18,005 nt of DNA from an uncultured Desulfobulbaceae bacterium (lineage in GTDB: Bacteria; Desulfobacterota; Desulfobulbia; Desulfobulbales; BM004), in NCBI GenBank assembly GCA_947258675.1, contig CAMYJP010000062.1, forward strand, positions 1 to 18,005. The letters run 5' to 3'. Of the stretch, positions 1 through 5,757 are shown piece after piece; position 1 is the first letter of the stretch, and every line of letters starts with the position of its first letter. The position numbers and the translations under genes were made by a program. The notes beneath the pieces are model-generated. The model ran no database searches. It worked only from the letters and a program-made list of their open reading frames with translations, and had not been told where the DNA came from.

Positions 1-6
1 GACCAT
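1..6 (-). CDS. Possible gene start running off the left edge
   Basis: On the minus strand a strong Shine-Dalgarno sequence, AAAGGAGG (plus 13-20), lies six bases upstream of an ATG at positions 6-4. A second ATG at 10-8 is too close to it. Only two codons are inside the window, so the product is unknown. The call rests solely on the SD and ATG spacing. Confidence 0.3.
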
Positions 7-91
7 TCATGTCCTCCTTTCGTCGGACTGAATAATCGATACTTAATCAAACGGGAAAAATAATTATCGGCAGGAGGGAATTATAATCGAC

Positions 92-190
92 GTTGGTCAC
101 CAAATCACTGTTTATGATTCTTCAAAAAATGAAATAAAAATAAATTGTGGAATGACGAATGAAGCCGGCTTTTACTCCATTTCACAGTGA
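92..190 (+). pseudogene. Remnant of a carboxypeptidase-regulatory-like repeat
   Basis: This stretch reads for 32 codons and then a TGA. The codons include ITVYDSS, then TNEAGFYSIS. The fourth repeat of the protein encoded at 5758-7779 has ITIYDSS and TNETGFYSIY at the same spacing (DNA about 6994-7080). The DNA is also clearly similar. No start codon, signal peptide or flanking repeat is visible, and upstream similarity fades after about 90. It is best read as the leftover of a second copy of that surface-protein gene, left by deletion or rearrangement around the toxin-antitoxin island. The region 191-320 next to it holds nothing I can recognise. Confidence 0.65.
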
Positions 191-320
191 AATTATACAT
201 TTCTCTTTTTTGAGATGAATGAGTATGGCAAATCGAACCTGTATGACTCAATTGATTTGTTATGGTAAAAATTGTTACCCGTAAAGTAAGCAGATAGACG
301 CAATTGAATGGTTTTAGAGG

Positions 321-344
321 GGGACGTTGTTGACTAATGTGACA
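321..344 (+). repeat. Dispersed intergenic repeat, copy A
   Basis: Reads GGGACGTTGTTGACTAATG then TGAC. It matches three further copies at 986, 1841 and 3826. This is the most diverged 3' end, lacking the TTTCTTCTTT tail. It lies about 40 bases beyond the 3' end of the broken RelE-type toxin gene. Confidence 0.6.
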
Positions 345-384
345 AAATTGAGGAGTGAGATATGAGATGTTAGGAGGGTCTAAG

Positions 385-666
385 TCAGGGTCGCTTTTCC
401 GGATTTTGTCTGTTATCGAAAATAGAATGCACTATGATTTCTTGACTTTCAATAGTGTAATATATAGAAATTGGGAATCTCCGTATGACGCAGGATCGAA
501 AATTTGAGTATTTCTTTTGATACAACTCCGGAAAACGAATTATATTTTACAGACCCGCTTCCACACAATCTATAAAATCAAAACCAAGGCCTCTTCGTTG
601 CTTTTCATACCATATGAAGGCTAATTCGATATCCGCAACCGCATTATCGGTATAGCGGAGTATCAT
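385..666 (-). pseudogene. RelE/ParE-type toxin disrupted by an in-frame TAA
   Basis: An ATG at 666-664 overlaps the stop of the antitoxin gene (ATGA) and opens a frame typical of RelE/ParE toxins: ILRYTDNAVADIELAFIWYE, then QRRGLGFDF. Codon 40 is TAA (547-549). The same frame then continues without interruption for 53 more codons with the expected second half: IIRFPELY, then VIRRFPISIYY, then HSIFDNRQNPEK, ending in TGA at 385-387. The full frame would give about 93 residues, the usual length. The order, length and conservation on both sides of the stop indicate one recent nonsense mutation rather than an old decayed gene. The 39-residue product lacks the core strands and catalytic end of the family and should be inactive. 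A sequencing error at this codon is the main alternative. Confidence 0.85.
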
Positions 667-890
667 TTATAATTTTCCTTAAGTTGGTCGTGAATTTCTT
701 TCCAGTCATGGAGTTGCAATTTGCCTTTTTTATATTCTTTATACCTTGCATCGAGTGCTTTTTTATGCCATTCCGGCATGGTCAGCTCGGAATTACTCAA
801 GGCGATAGAATCCCATAGATCTTCAACAAGTATTATTTTTTCTGGCAATTCGAGCTTATCAATTTCCCTTCTAATCTCTTCAGGTCTCAT
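663..890 (-). CDS. Putative addiction-module antitoxin (TIGR02574-like)
   Basis: A 75-residue, highly charged helical protein. The N-terminal IRREIDKLELPEKIILVEDL, followed by WDSI, and the later MPEWHKKALDARYKEY are typical of the short TIGR02574 antitoxins found beside RelE/ParE toxins. The start is supported by AGAGGTG six bases upstream of the ATG. Its stop codon overlaps the start of the toxin gene at 666, so the two were translationally coupled. The partner toxin carries a nonsense codon, so this antitoxin is now probably orphaned. It may still repress its own promoter, which contains a long palindrome (933-969), or act on related toxins elsewhere. Confidence 0.85.
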   Translation of the reverse strand: MRPEEIRREIDKLELPEKIILVEDLWDSIALSNSELTMPEWHKKALDARYKEYKKGKLQLHDWKEIHDQLKENYK

Positions 891-932
891 CCAATCACCT
901 CTTAGTCAAAGGTTACCAAGTTACTTTTGACT

Positions 933-969
933 ATTATCGCATCATAAATTGATTTCATCAATTTATGAT
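933..969 (-). promoter_or_regulatory. Promoter and palindromic operator of the antitoxin at 663-890
   Basis: On the minus strand there is TTGATG (plus 956-961), a 17-base spacer, and GATAAT (plus 933-938). A perfect 13-bp inverted repeat covers the -35 and part of the spacer: ATCATAAATTGAT at 941-953 and its mate at 957-969, separated by TTC. This arrangement is typical of autorepressed toxin-antitoxin promoters. That the antitoxin binds here is inference. Confidence 0.65.
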
Positions 970-985
970 TTTGTGAAGCGAGTTG

Positions 986-1016
986 GGGACGTTTTTGACT
1001 ATTATGACTTTCTCTT
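986..1016 (+). repeat. Dispersed intergenic repeat, copy B
   Basis: Reads GGGACGTTTTTGACTATTAT followed by GACTTTCTCTT. It lies between the divergent antitoxin gene (663-890) and the CopG/PIN pair. A second partial core, TTGACTATTAT, is present at 928-938. Confidence 0.65.
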
Positions 1017-1111
1017 TATATTACTACTCAATTATTGAGTAAACGCTGAGGTGAAAACATTAAGCTGACAACGAAAGGAGGGGGGAGTCTATAAAAATAT
1101 TGTCTGGGGGG

Positions 1112-1140
1112 TTGACAACATACAAAGTTTGTATGATATT
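1112..1140 (+). promoter_or_regulatory. Promoter with embedded palindrome for the CopG/PIN operon
   Basis: TTGACA (1112-1117), a 17-base spacer and GATATT (1135-1140). The spacer is filled by a perfect palindrome, CATACAAA-G-TTTGTATG (1119-1135). A ribbon-helix-helix antitoxin binding between -35 and -10 would block polymerase, the usual autoregulation for this class; the binding itself is inferred. Confidence 0.7.
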
Positions 1141-1158
1141 GAAAGCAGGAGGTGAAAT

Positions 1159-1407
1159 ATGAGTACCGTTACAGTAAATATATCATTCCAAGATAGACTT
1201 CTTGCAGATATTGACCGAATAGCACAAAAAGAATCCCGTTCTCGCTCTGAACTCCTTCGTGAGGCTGCTCGCATTTATATAGAAAGAAAGGAACGTTGGA
1301 GCCAAATCTTTACCAGCTCTACAACGCACACACAAGGATTGAACTTAACAGAAAAGGATGTGCTGGATGAAATAAATCGATATCGGAAAGAGAAAAAAAA
1401 TAGATAA
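1159..1407 (+). CDS. CopG-family ribbon-helix-helix antitoxin
   Basis: An 82-residue protein. The N-terminal strand TVTVNISFQDRLLADIDRIA and the following SRSRSELLREAARIYIERKE form a typical ribbon-helix-helix DNA-binding domain. The C-terminal half should wrap the toxin. The ATG is preceded by AGGAGGT at a good distance. The stop TAA overlaps the ATG of the next gene by one base (TAATG), so antitoxin and PIN toxin are translationally coupled. It probably represses its own promoter at the palindrome at 1119-1135. Confidence 0.88.
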   Translation: MSTVTVNISFQDRLLADIDRIAQKESRSRSELLREAARIYIERKERWSQIFTSSTTHTQGLNLTEKDVLDEINRYRKEKKNR

Positions 1408-1820
1408 TGCCAATACCAAAGGTTGTTCTAGATACCAATGTATTAATTTCCAGCATTCTTTTCGGCGGCAAACCGCGACAAATACTTCAATTAGTGATTC
1501 AAGGCAAGATCAACGCTTTTCTTTCTCCAGCAATATTCACCGAGTTCAAAGAAGTCCTCGCTAGACCTAAATTCGGACTTACTCATGAAGAGTGTTTCGC
1601 CATTGGAAAAGAGGTCGAAGAGATTTTTTCTTTTGTGTTTCCTCAAATTGTAATTGACCTAGTGAAGGATGATCCAGATGATAATGCTGTCCTCGAATGT
1701 GCCTCAGCTGCTGATGCCGAGTGCATTGTTACTGGCGATCCTCATTTATTAAATTTTAATTCCTTCGAGCAAATCCGCATCATTTCACCATCAATATTCA
1801 TAAAAGAAAAAGTAGAGTAG
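1407..1820 (+). CDS. PIN-domain toxin (putative TA toxin, TIGR00305-like)
   Basis: A 137-residue PIN-domain ribonuclease toxin. The acidic residues expected for the Mg2+ site are present: Asp9 in VVLDTNVLISS, Glu46 in FTEFKEVL, Asp91/Asp92 in DDPDDNAVLECA and Asp111 in IVTGDPHLL. Length and spacing fit the TIGR00305 group rather than classical VapC. It overlaps the CopG gene by one base and has no separate SD, as usual for coupled toxin genes. No stop or frameshift is visible, so this module looks functional. The RNA target cannot be told from sequence. Confidence 0.88.
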   Translation: MPIPKVVLDTNVLISSILFGGKPRQILQLVIQGKINAFLSPAIFTEFKEVLARPKFGLTHEECFAIGKEVEEIFSFVFPQIVIDLVKDDPDDNAVLECASAADAECIVTGDPHLLNFNSFEQIRIISPSIFIKEKVE

Positions 1821-1840
1821 TACCGACTTGGTAAGGACTT

Positions 1841-1873
1841 GGGAACATTGTTGACTATTATGACTTTCTTCTT
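1841..1873 (+). repeat. Dispersed intergenic repeat, copy C
   Basis: Reads GGGAACATTGTTGACTATTA followed by TGACTTTCTTCTT. It lies between the convergent 3' ends of the PIN toxin (1820) and the RelE toxin (1895). No hairpin is evident, so it does not look like a terminator. Confidence 0.65.
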
Positions 1874-1894
1874 TTGATCGTTATCTTATGCTGA

Positions 1895-2200
1895 TCATTT
1901 CTTTTTTTCTTCTTTACTGATTATTTTGAAAGTTTCTTCGTAGATATTTTTCCTCGGCCCAATGGTAATTATTTCCAAGTGTTTTGTTTTCGAAGATATT
2001 CTGTAAATGATTCTACATCGCTTCACTCGATAACTTCTGAGACCTTGTAGTTCATCTTTTAACGCTTTGCCGACCTGTGGTTCTTCCAGAATAGCCTGAA
2101 ATGCTGATCTGATAACTGCCTTGATCTGCGGATGCAGGCTTCGAATGAGCACTGTAATTTCATCCAGAACCTTGAGCGTATAGTTGGTTGGAGAAGCCAT
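1895..2200 (-). CDS. RelE/ParE-family toxin
   Basis: A 101-residue toxin. The frame has the family order: helices around EITVLIRSLHPQIKAVIRSA, then GKALKDELQGLRSYRVKRCR, IIYRI and LEIITIGPRKNIYEE. The run of basic residues in the GLRSYRVKRCRIIYRI strands and the C-terminal IGPRKNIYE are as in RelE-like mRNA interferases. The start is the ATG at 2200-2198, five bases after the stop of the antitoxin gene, with purine-rich AGAGAG just upstream. The gene appears intact. Whether it cleaves mRNA or poisons gyrase cannot be decided from sequence alone. Confidence 0.87.
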   Translation of the reverse strand: MASPTNYTLKVLDEITVLIRSLHPQIKAVIRSAFQAILEEPQVGKALKDELQGLRSYRVKRCRIIYRISSKTKHLEIITIGPRKNIYEETFKIISKEEKKK

Positions 2201-2205
2201 ACTCT

Positions 2206-2466
2206 CTATTGGAATAATTCTTCAAGGGTGTACAGCGCCGCCTTGTTTTTCTTTAAGGCAATTATTCCTTTTTTTATCTCCTCCATCAGATCTGAATCAG
2301 AGCGAATAGTTATGGTTTCCTGCCAGCTCTCAAATTCATCAGGGCTTACCAACACTGCAACAGGCCTGCCGTTTTTGGTAATAACGATCTCCTCATCAGT
2401 GGCCTTGACAGATTCGACAAGGGAACTCAATTTCATCTTCGCTTCTGAGACTGATAATGTTTTCAT
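2206..2466 (-). CDS. Phd/YefM-family antitoxin
   Basis: An 86-residue antitoxin. The N-terminal MKTLSVSEAKMKLSSLVESV and the following EEIVITKNGRPVAVLVSPDE are the hallmark DNA-binding and dimerisation segment of Phd/YefM proteins. The C-terminal helical tail (about residues 50-86) would neutralise the RelE toxin encoded immediately downstream. GAGGT precedes the ATG. The pair forms a two-gene minus-strand operon, antitoxin first. Confidence 0.88.
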   Translation of the reverse strand: MKTLSVSEAKMKLSSLVESVKATDEEIVITKNGRPVAVLVSPDEFESWQETITIRSDSDLMEEIKKGIIALKKNKAALYTLEELFQ

Positions 2467-2489
2467 ATTTTGACCTCAATTCAGGTTGA

Positions 2490-2517
2490 CTTATATTAGG
2501 ACTAAACTTTAATACAA
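2490..2517 (-). promoter_or_regulatory. Putative promoter of the Phd/RelE operon
   Basis: On the minus strand there is TTGTAT (plus 2512-2517), a 16-base spacer and TATAAG (plus 2490-2495), about 25 bases before the antitoxin ATG. Assigned by eye. Confidence 0.4.
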
Positions 2518-2656
2518 CGGTAAAAATGAGTCAAGATACAAGAAGGGGCGAAAAGGGAAAAGAGGGCAGAATGGGACAAACCACGTTTTTTTGATAAATG
2601 GGCCACAAAAACCAAAGTACATGCTCGCCTAAAGTGAATTATTAATCATAATAGTC

Positions 2657-2684
2657 TTGACTTTTCTGAAGTTCTCATCATAAT
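2657..2684 (+). promoter_or_regulatory. Putative promoter of the ATPase gene, possibly giving a leaderless mRNA
   Basis: TTGACT (2657-2662), a 16-base spacer and CATAAT (2679-2684). The -10 ends six bases before the ATG at 2691, so transcription would begin at or next to the start codon. No Shine-Dalgarno sequence is present. TCATAATAGTC (2646-2656) and TCATAATAGAC (2678-2688) form a direct repeat that frames the -35 and may be an operator. Confidence 0.4.
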
Positions 2685-2690
2685 AGACAG

Positions 2691-3815
2691 ATGCATCGTT
2701 ACTTAGAAAATCATATTATTAAAGATCTGAAGGAAAAAATTGTACTTCTATCCGGCCCTCGGCAGGTTGGAAAGACAACATTTTCCAAACAGCTTATTTC
2801 TTCGGCTGCTTACTTGAATTATGATTCCTCTTCTGATCGAAAAATCATCCGATCTGAAGAATGGAGTCGAGACGTTGATCTGGTGATTTTTGATGAACTT
2901 CACAAAATGAAAGAATGGAAATCTTGGATCAAAGGCATATTTGACACTGAAGGGAATATCCCCGCCATACTTGTTACAGGTTCGGCTAGGTTAGATACAT
3001 ACAAAAAAGGCGGGGAATCGCTGGCTGGGAGGTTTTTTCCCTTTCGCTTACATCCTCTTACTGTCAAGGAAATTTGCCAGTATCTCAAAGAGCCTCCCAA
3101 GCGTGCTTTAACAAACCTTTTGAGACTAGGTGGTTTTCCTGAACCATATCTCAAAGGGAGTGAAGTTTTTGCAAAACGTTGGCGGCGGATCCACTCTGAC
3201 ACTATTATACGAGAAGACCTCCTTGACCTCGAAAGAGTAAGAGACGTAAAGTCCATCGAAATTATGGTTGATCTGCTCAAAGCAAGAGTCGGTTCAACGA
3301 CCTCATATACATCACTGGCAAATGACCTTCAGGTCTCCATCCATACTGTGAAGCATTGGCTGCAAATTTTAGAAAACCTATATTTAATTTTTCCTGTTCG
3401 TCCATATCATAAAAATATATCTCGAAGTATCCTAAAAGAATCAAAATATTATTTATATGATACTGCCGCAGTCGATGGAGATATCGGGGCGAAACTAGAA
3501 AACACAGTTGCCTGCGCTCTGTTGCGTGAACTTCATTTTATCGAAGATACGACTGGCAGCAGAGTAGCTTTACATTACTTACGAGATAAAGAGGGGCGTG
3601 AAGTAGATTTTCTTGTGGTTATCGATAACAGGCCAATACAATTGATTGAAGTAAAGGTTAAAGATGACAGTTTTGCTACATCTCTGTTCCGTTTTAATAA
3701 TTTCTTACCGATGGCTTCACCCATTCAAGTAGTTCATAATCTGAAGCACAACAAATCAAAAGGGGCCGCAAAAATGGTCACAGCATATGAATTCCTAAAG
3801 GATTTATCTTTTTGA
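2691..3815 (+). CDS. AAA+ ATPase with DUF4143 C-terminal domain
   Basis: A 374-residue protein. The N-terminal ATPase has Walker A GPRQVGKTT (residues 22-30), Walker B LVIFDELHK (Asp68, Glu69), and a sensor-type TGS (96-98) in ILVTGSARLD. A winged-helix-like middle contains SLANDLQVSIHTVKHWLQIL. The C-terminal DUF4143 region carries GREVDF (Asp306) and IEVK (Glu320, Lys322), a spacing like PD-(D/E)XK nuclease folds. The family is common in bacteria and archaea, often near toxin-antitoxin genes and mobile regions, and its function is poorly known. The 5' end has no SD and a promoter abuts the ATG. It stands alone between two TA operons, bounded downstream by copy D of the dispersed repeat. Confidence 0.87.
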   Translation: MHRYLENHIIKDLKEKIVLLSGPRQVGKTTFSKQLISSAAYLNYDSSSDRKIIRSEEWSRDVDLVIFDELHKMKEWKSWIKGIFDTEGNIPAILVTGSARLDTYKKGGESLAGRFFPFRLHPLTVKEICQYLKEPPKRALTNLLRLGGFPEPYLKGSEVFAKRWRRIHSDTIIREDLLDLERVRDVKSIEIMVDLLKARVGSTTSYTSLANDLQVSIHTVKHWLQILENLYLIFPVRPYHKNISRSILKESKYYLYDTAAVDGDIGAKLENTVACALLRELHFIEDTTGSRVALHYLRDKEGREVDFLVVIDNRPIQLIEVKVKDDSFATSLFRFNNFLPMASPIQVVHNLKHNKSKGAAKMVTAYEFLKDLSF

Positions 3816-3825
3816 TGTGTGGTTT

Positions 3826-3858
3826 GGTGACGTTGTTGACTACTGTGACTTTCTTCTT
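3826..3858 (+). repeat. Dispersed intergenic repeat, copy D
   Basis: Reads GGTGACGTTGTTGACTACTG followed by TGACTTTCTTCTT. It lies in the 50-base gap between the convergent ends of the ATPase gene (3815) and the VapC-like gene (3866). The shared tail GACTTTCTTCTTT matches copy C exactly. Confidence 0.65.
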
Positions 3859-3865
3859 TCCTTGA

Positions 3866-4321
3866 TTATTTGATTCCTGAATCGGTTTCATCTTTTGGTG
3901 GAAAGGTTTCAAGTCCTTCCCCTTGCGCAGCCCGAGCAAGCCTGATGTCAAAGCAGGCAAATACAAATTGTTCGGGAAGCCTCTCCTGAACCACTATGGC
4001 TGATACAAGATGGATTGCATCGAACCCTCTAAGCGGATATCGCTTAACTATCTGTTGGATGTATCCATTCAGCTCATCGTTGACCTCTACACGTATAAAA
4101 CTTACCCAGTCATGATGAAAGGCGTCCACAATTCTTTTGATCAGCGTGTCTGAAAGGTCTCCTTCCCGTTTTTTTCGATACATGGAAGCCATCATTTCGG
4201 CATATGCAACGGAAGAAGTAACGATCTGCATGGCCGATTGCCATCTGGAGAGGACTTCCTCTGAATAAGATTCCTGAAAGTATCGTTTTACGAGCGCGCT
4301 GGTGTCGAGATACAATATCAT
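3866..4321 (-). CDS. VapC-like PIN-domain toxin
   Basis: A 151-residue PIN protein with the four acidic positions of VapC ribonucleases: Asp6 in MILYLDTSALVKRY, Glu43 in SSVAYAEMMA, Asp102 in LRGFDAIHLVSA and Asp126 in FACFDIRLARAA. The length is normal. It starts seven bases after the stop of the antitoxin gene. The module looks intact; the RNA target cannot be inferred. The final residues after Gly135 are a charged tail. Confidence 0.88.
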   Translation of the reverse strand: MILYLDTSALVKRYFQESYSEEVLSRWQSAMQIVTSSVAYAEMMASMYRKKREGDLSDTLIKRIVDAFHHDWVSFIRVEVNDELNGYIQQIVKRYPLRGFDAIHLVSAIVVQERLPEQFVFACFDIRLARAAQGEGLETFPPKDETDSGIK

Positions 4322-4328
4322 TCCGTTA

Positions 4329-4607
4329 TCATCTCCTGTCCTCGATCACCATGCTCGAAACGGATTTTCCACGGACTTTTACAGTTGAAAGCCCCTTCTT
4401 GGAGATACTCCTGCTCGGTGATTCAATCATCCCTTTCTTGATCAGGGGCTCAAGTGCTGCGCGGATGGACTTACCACCTTCGTCTTCTTTCACGATACGG
4501 GCAATAGGTTTTCCTCTATCGGTAATCAAGATCTCTTCCCCAGCTTTAACCTTAGTCAGAAGCCGACTCAGATTGTTCTTTACCTCTTTGATTCCTGCAC
4601 TGATCAT
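4329..4607 (-). CDS. Phd/YefM-type antitoxin (VapB partner)
   Basis: A 92-residue antitoxin. ISAGIKEVKNNLSRLLTKVK followed by EEILITDRGKPIARIV is the Phd/YefM N-terminal domain, which is often paired with PIN toxins. The C-terminal half, rich in Lys and Ser, is the likely toxin-binding part. The ATG is preceded by GGAGGA at a good distance. Two copies of the palindrome GTAGCTAC upstream are probable operator sites. Confidence 0.87.
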   Translation of the reverse strand: MISAGIKEVKNNLSRLLTKVKAGEEILITDRGKPIARIVKEDEGGKSIRAALEPLIKKGMIESPSRSISKKGLSTVKVRGKSVSSMVIEDRR

Positions 4608-4621
4608 AGTATCCTCCTTCT

Positions 4622-4669
4622 GGTAGCTACCTAAAAAAACAAAGTAGCTACTTTTAATCCTTTCGTCAA
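4622..4669 (-). promoter_or_regulatory. Promoter and twin-palindrome operator of the Phd/VapC operon
   Basis: The palindrome GGTAGCTACC (4622-4631) and the palindrome AAAGTAGCTACTTT (4641-4654) share the core GTAGCTAC. Their centres lie 21 bp apart, two helical turns. A minus-strand TTGACG (plus 4664-4669) with a 17-base spacer puts the -10, TACTTT, at 4641-4646 inside the second palindrome. Spacing on one face of the helix suits cooperative binding by antitoxin dimers; binding is inferred. Confidence 0.65.
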
Positions 4670-5087
4670 GTATTATGTCTTTTTATGTCCATTTTTTATA
4701 TTTTTACAATGCAGGAAATTAACCTTTCATTTTAGAAAGATATAACGCTGGTGAGTCCGGAGATAAAGGTTATTAACGTTTTGTTTGGTTTGTCTGTAAA
4801 GCTAACAGAATGGTAGGCCGTTAGAAAGGTAGTTCTATTGCTATCCAATCAAACAGTTTGGCTGGGATCAAGAATAGATAGTCTTGAAAAATATTATGGA
4901 AAATCCACATACAACTTCCCGGCAAATTGCACCAAGGAAATAATGTTGTTGGTTATTGTTACAAATTACGATGCATTCTCCTATATAAATTTTAAGACAA
5001 ACTATTCCCAGAAAATCCTACTATAGTTACCTGACAAATTTCACCACGTAATCCTTAAGAATTGAACAACTGCCATCTGCTTTTGTA
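4670..5087. other. Intergenic stretch with no recognisable gene
   Basis: About 420 AT-rich bases between the Phd/VapC operon and the promoter of the next TA pair. A 62-codon frame on the plus strand (4838-5026) begins with TTG, has no SD and has no recognisable motif. I see no RNA gene or clear repeat here. Confidence 0.5.
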
Positions 5088-5116
5088 TTGACCCACATGC
5101 ATTTTTTTCTTACCAT
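5088..5116 (+). promoter_or_regulatory. Putative promoter of the AbrB-type antitoxin
   Basis: TTGACC (5088-5093), a 17-base spacer and TACCAT (5111-5116), with the start codon 33 bases downstream. Moderate match to consensus, assigned by eye. Confidence 0.35.
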
Positions 5117-5149
5117 ACTCCCATCGATACTAAAAAAGAAGAACACAGC

Positions 5150-5356
5150 ATGCATACAACCATTTCCAGTAAATTCCAGGTGGTAATCCCGAAACTCGTT
5201 CGAGAGCGCCTTAGTCTTAAACCAAAGCAACGATTAACTGTTATTGAGAAGGACAATATGGTTATTCTCATGCCTCAAAATACTCTGGAAGAATTGTGGG
5301 GAATTGCAGAAGGCGCCAAGATTGACGATTATCGAGAAAAAAAGGACCGGTACTAA
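5150..5356 (+). CDS. AbrB/SpoVT/MazE-type antitoxin
   Basis: A 68-residue protein. TTISSKFQVVIPKLVRERLS followed by LKPKQRLTVIEKDNMVIL is the swapped-hairpin AbrB DNA-binding domain. The short C-terminal helix LEELWGIAEGAKIDDYREK is the usual toxin-binding tail of VapB proteins of this type. Its TAA overlaps the ATG of the PIN gene by one base (TAATG). Because that PIN frame holds two stop codons near its start, the antitoxin seems to be retained without its toxin. The SD is weak (AAGAAG). Confidence 0.85.
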   Translation: MHTTISSKFQVVIPKLVRERLSLKPKQRLTVIEKDNMVILMPQNTLEELWGIAEGAKIDDYREKKDRY

Positions 5357-5736
5357 TGCATATAGTTGATTAAAGCGGTTGACTGGAATGGTTTACCGCA
5401 GGAGTTCAAACTGAACAGCATAAACCCTACCTCGAAAATAGCAGCGAGACTCTCGTTCCATCATTGTGTTTATATGAAGTTTATGAAGTTCTCAAAAGAG
5501 AGGCCGGGAAAGAAAAAGCTCCTATGGCTATAGGATATATGAAAGATTCTCAAATAATCCCTGTTGATGAAGTTCTTGCCTTGCATGCAGCAGATATTTC
5601 TACCCACTATAGACTTGCCATGGCCGATTCGATAATCTATGCGACAGGCATCACCCATCAATGTGAAATAATCACTTCTGATGCCGATTTTGAGAAATTA
5701 CCAGATATCAAATATCTGCCTAAAATTGGAGTATAA
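5356..5736 (+). pseudogene. PIN-domain toxin with two in-frame stop codons
   Basis: From the ATG at 5356 the frame reads MHIVD, TAA (5371-5373), SG, TGA (5380-5382), LEWF and then continues unbroken for 118 codons to TAA at 5734-5736. The expected family start is MHIVDSSGWLEWF, so each stop is one substitution away from the expected codon (TCA to TAA, TGG to TGA). The rest keeps the PIN motifs: SLCLYEVYEVLKREAG, HYRLAMADSIIYATG and TSDADFEKLPDIKYLPK. A restart at the TTG at 5464 would lose the first catalytic Asp (residue 5). The toxin is therefore probably dead while the coupled antitoxin survives. Confidence 0.88.
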
Positions 5737-5757
5737 CAAATACACCTAATATAACTG

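Noticed and set aside
2132..2473. 113-codon plus-strand frame opposite the Phd antitoxin
   Set aside because: It is the antisense shadow of the well-supported Phd and RelE genes.
321..3858. CRISPR array or integron attC sites for the dispersed repeats
   Set aside because: Spacing is 0.7-2 kb and irregular, copies lack the folded attC structure and no integrase or cas gene is present.
4838..5026. 62-codon plus-strand frame between two TA modules
   Set aside because: TTG start without SD, odd composition and no family motif.
5356..5736. Alternative genetic code explaining the stops in the toxin genes
   Set aside because: TAA, TGA and TAG all end other genes in the window at expected places, and Trp is encoded by TGG.
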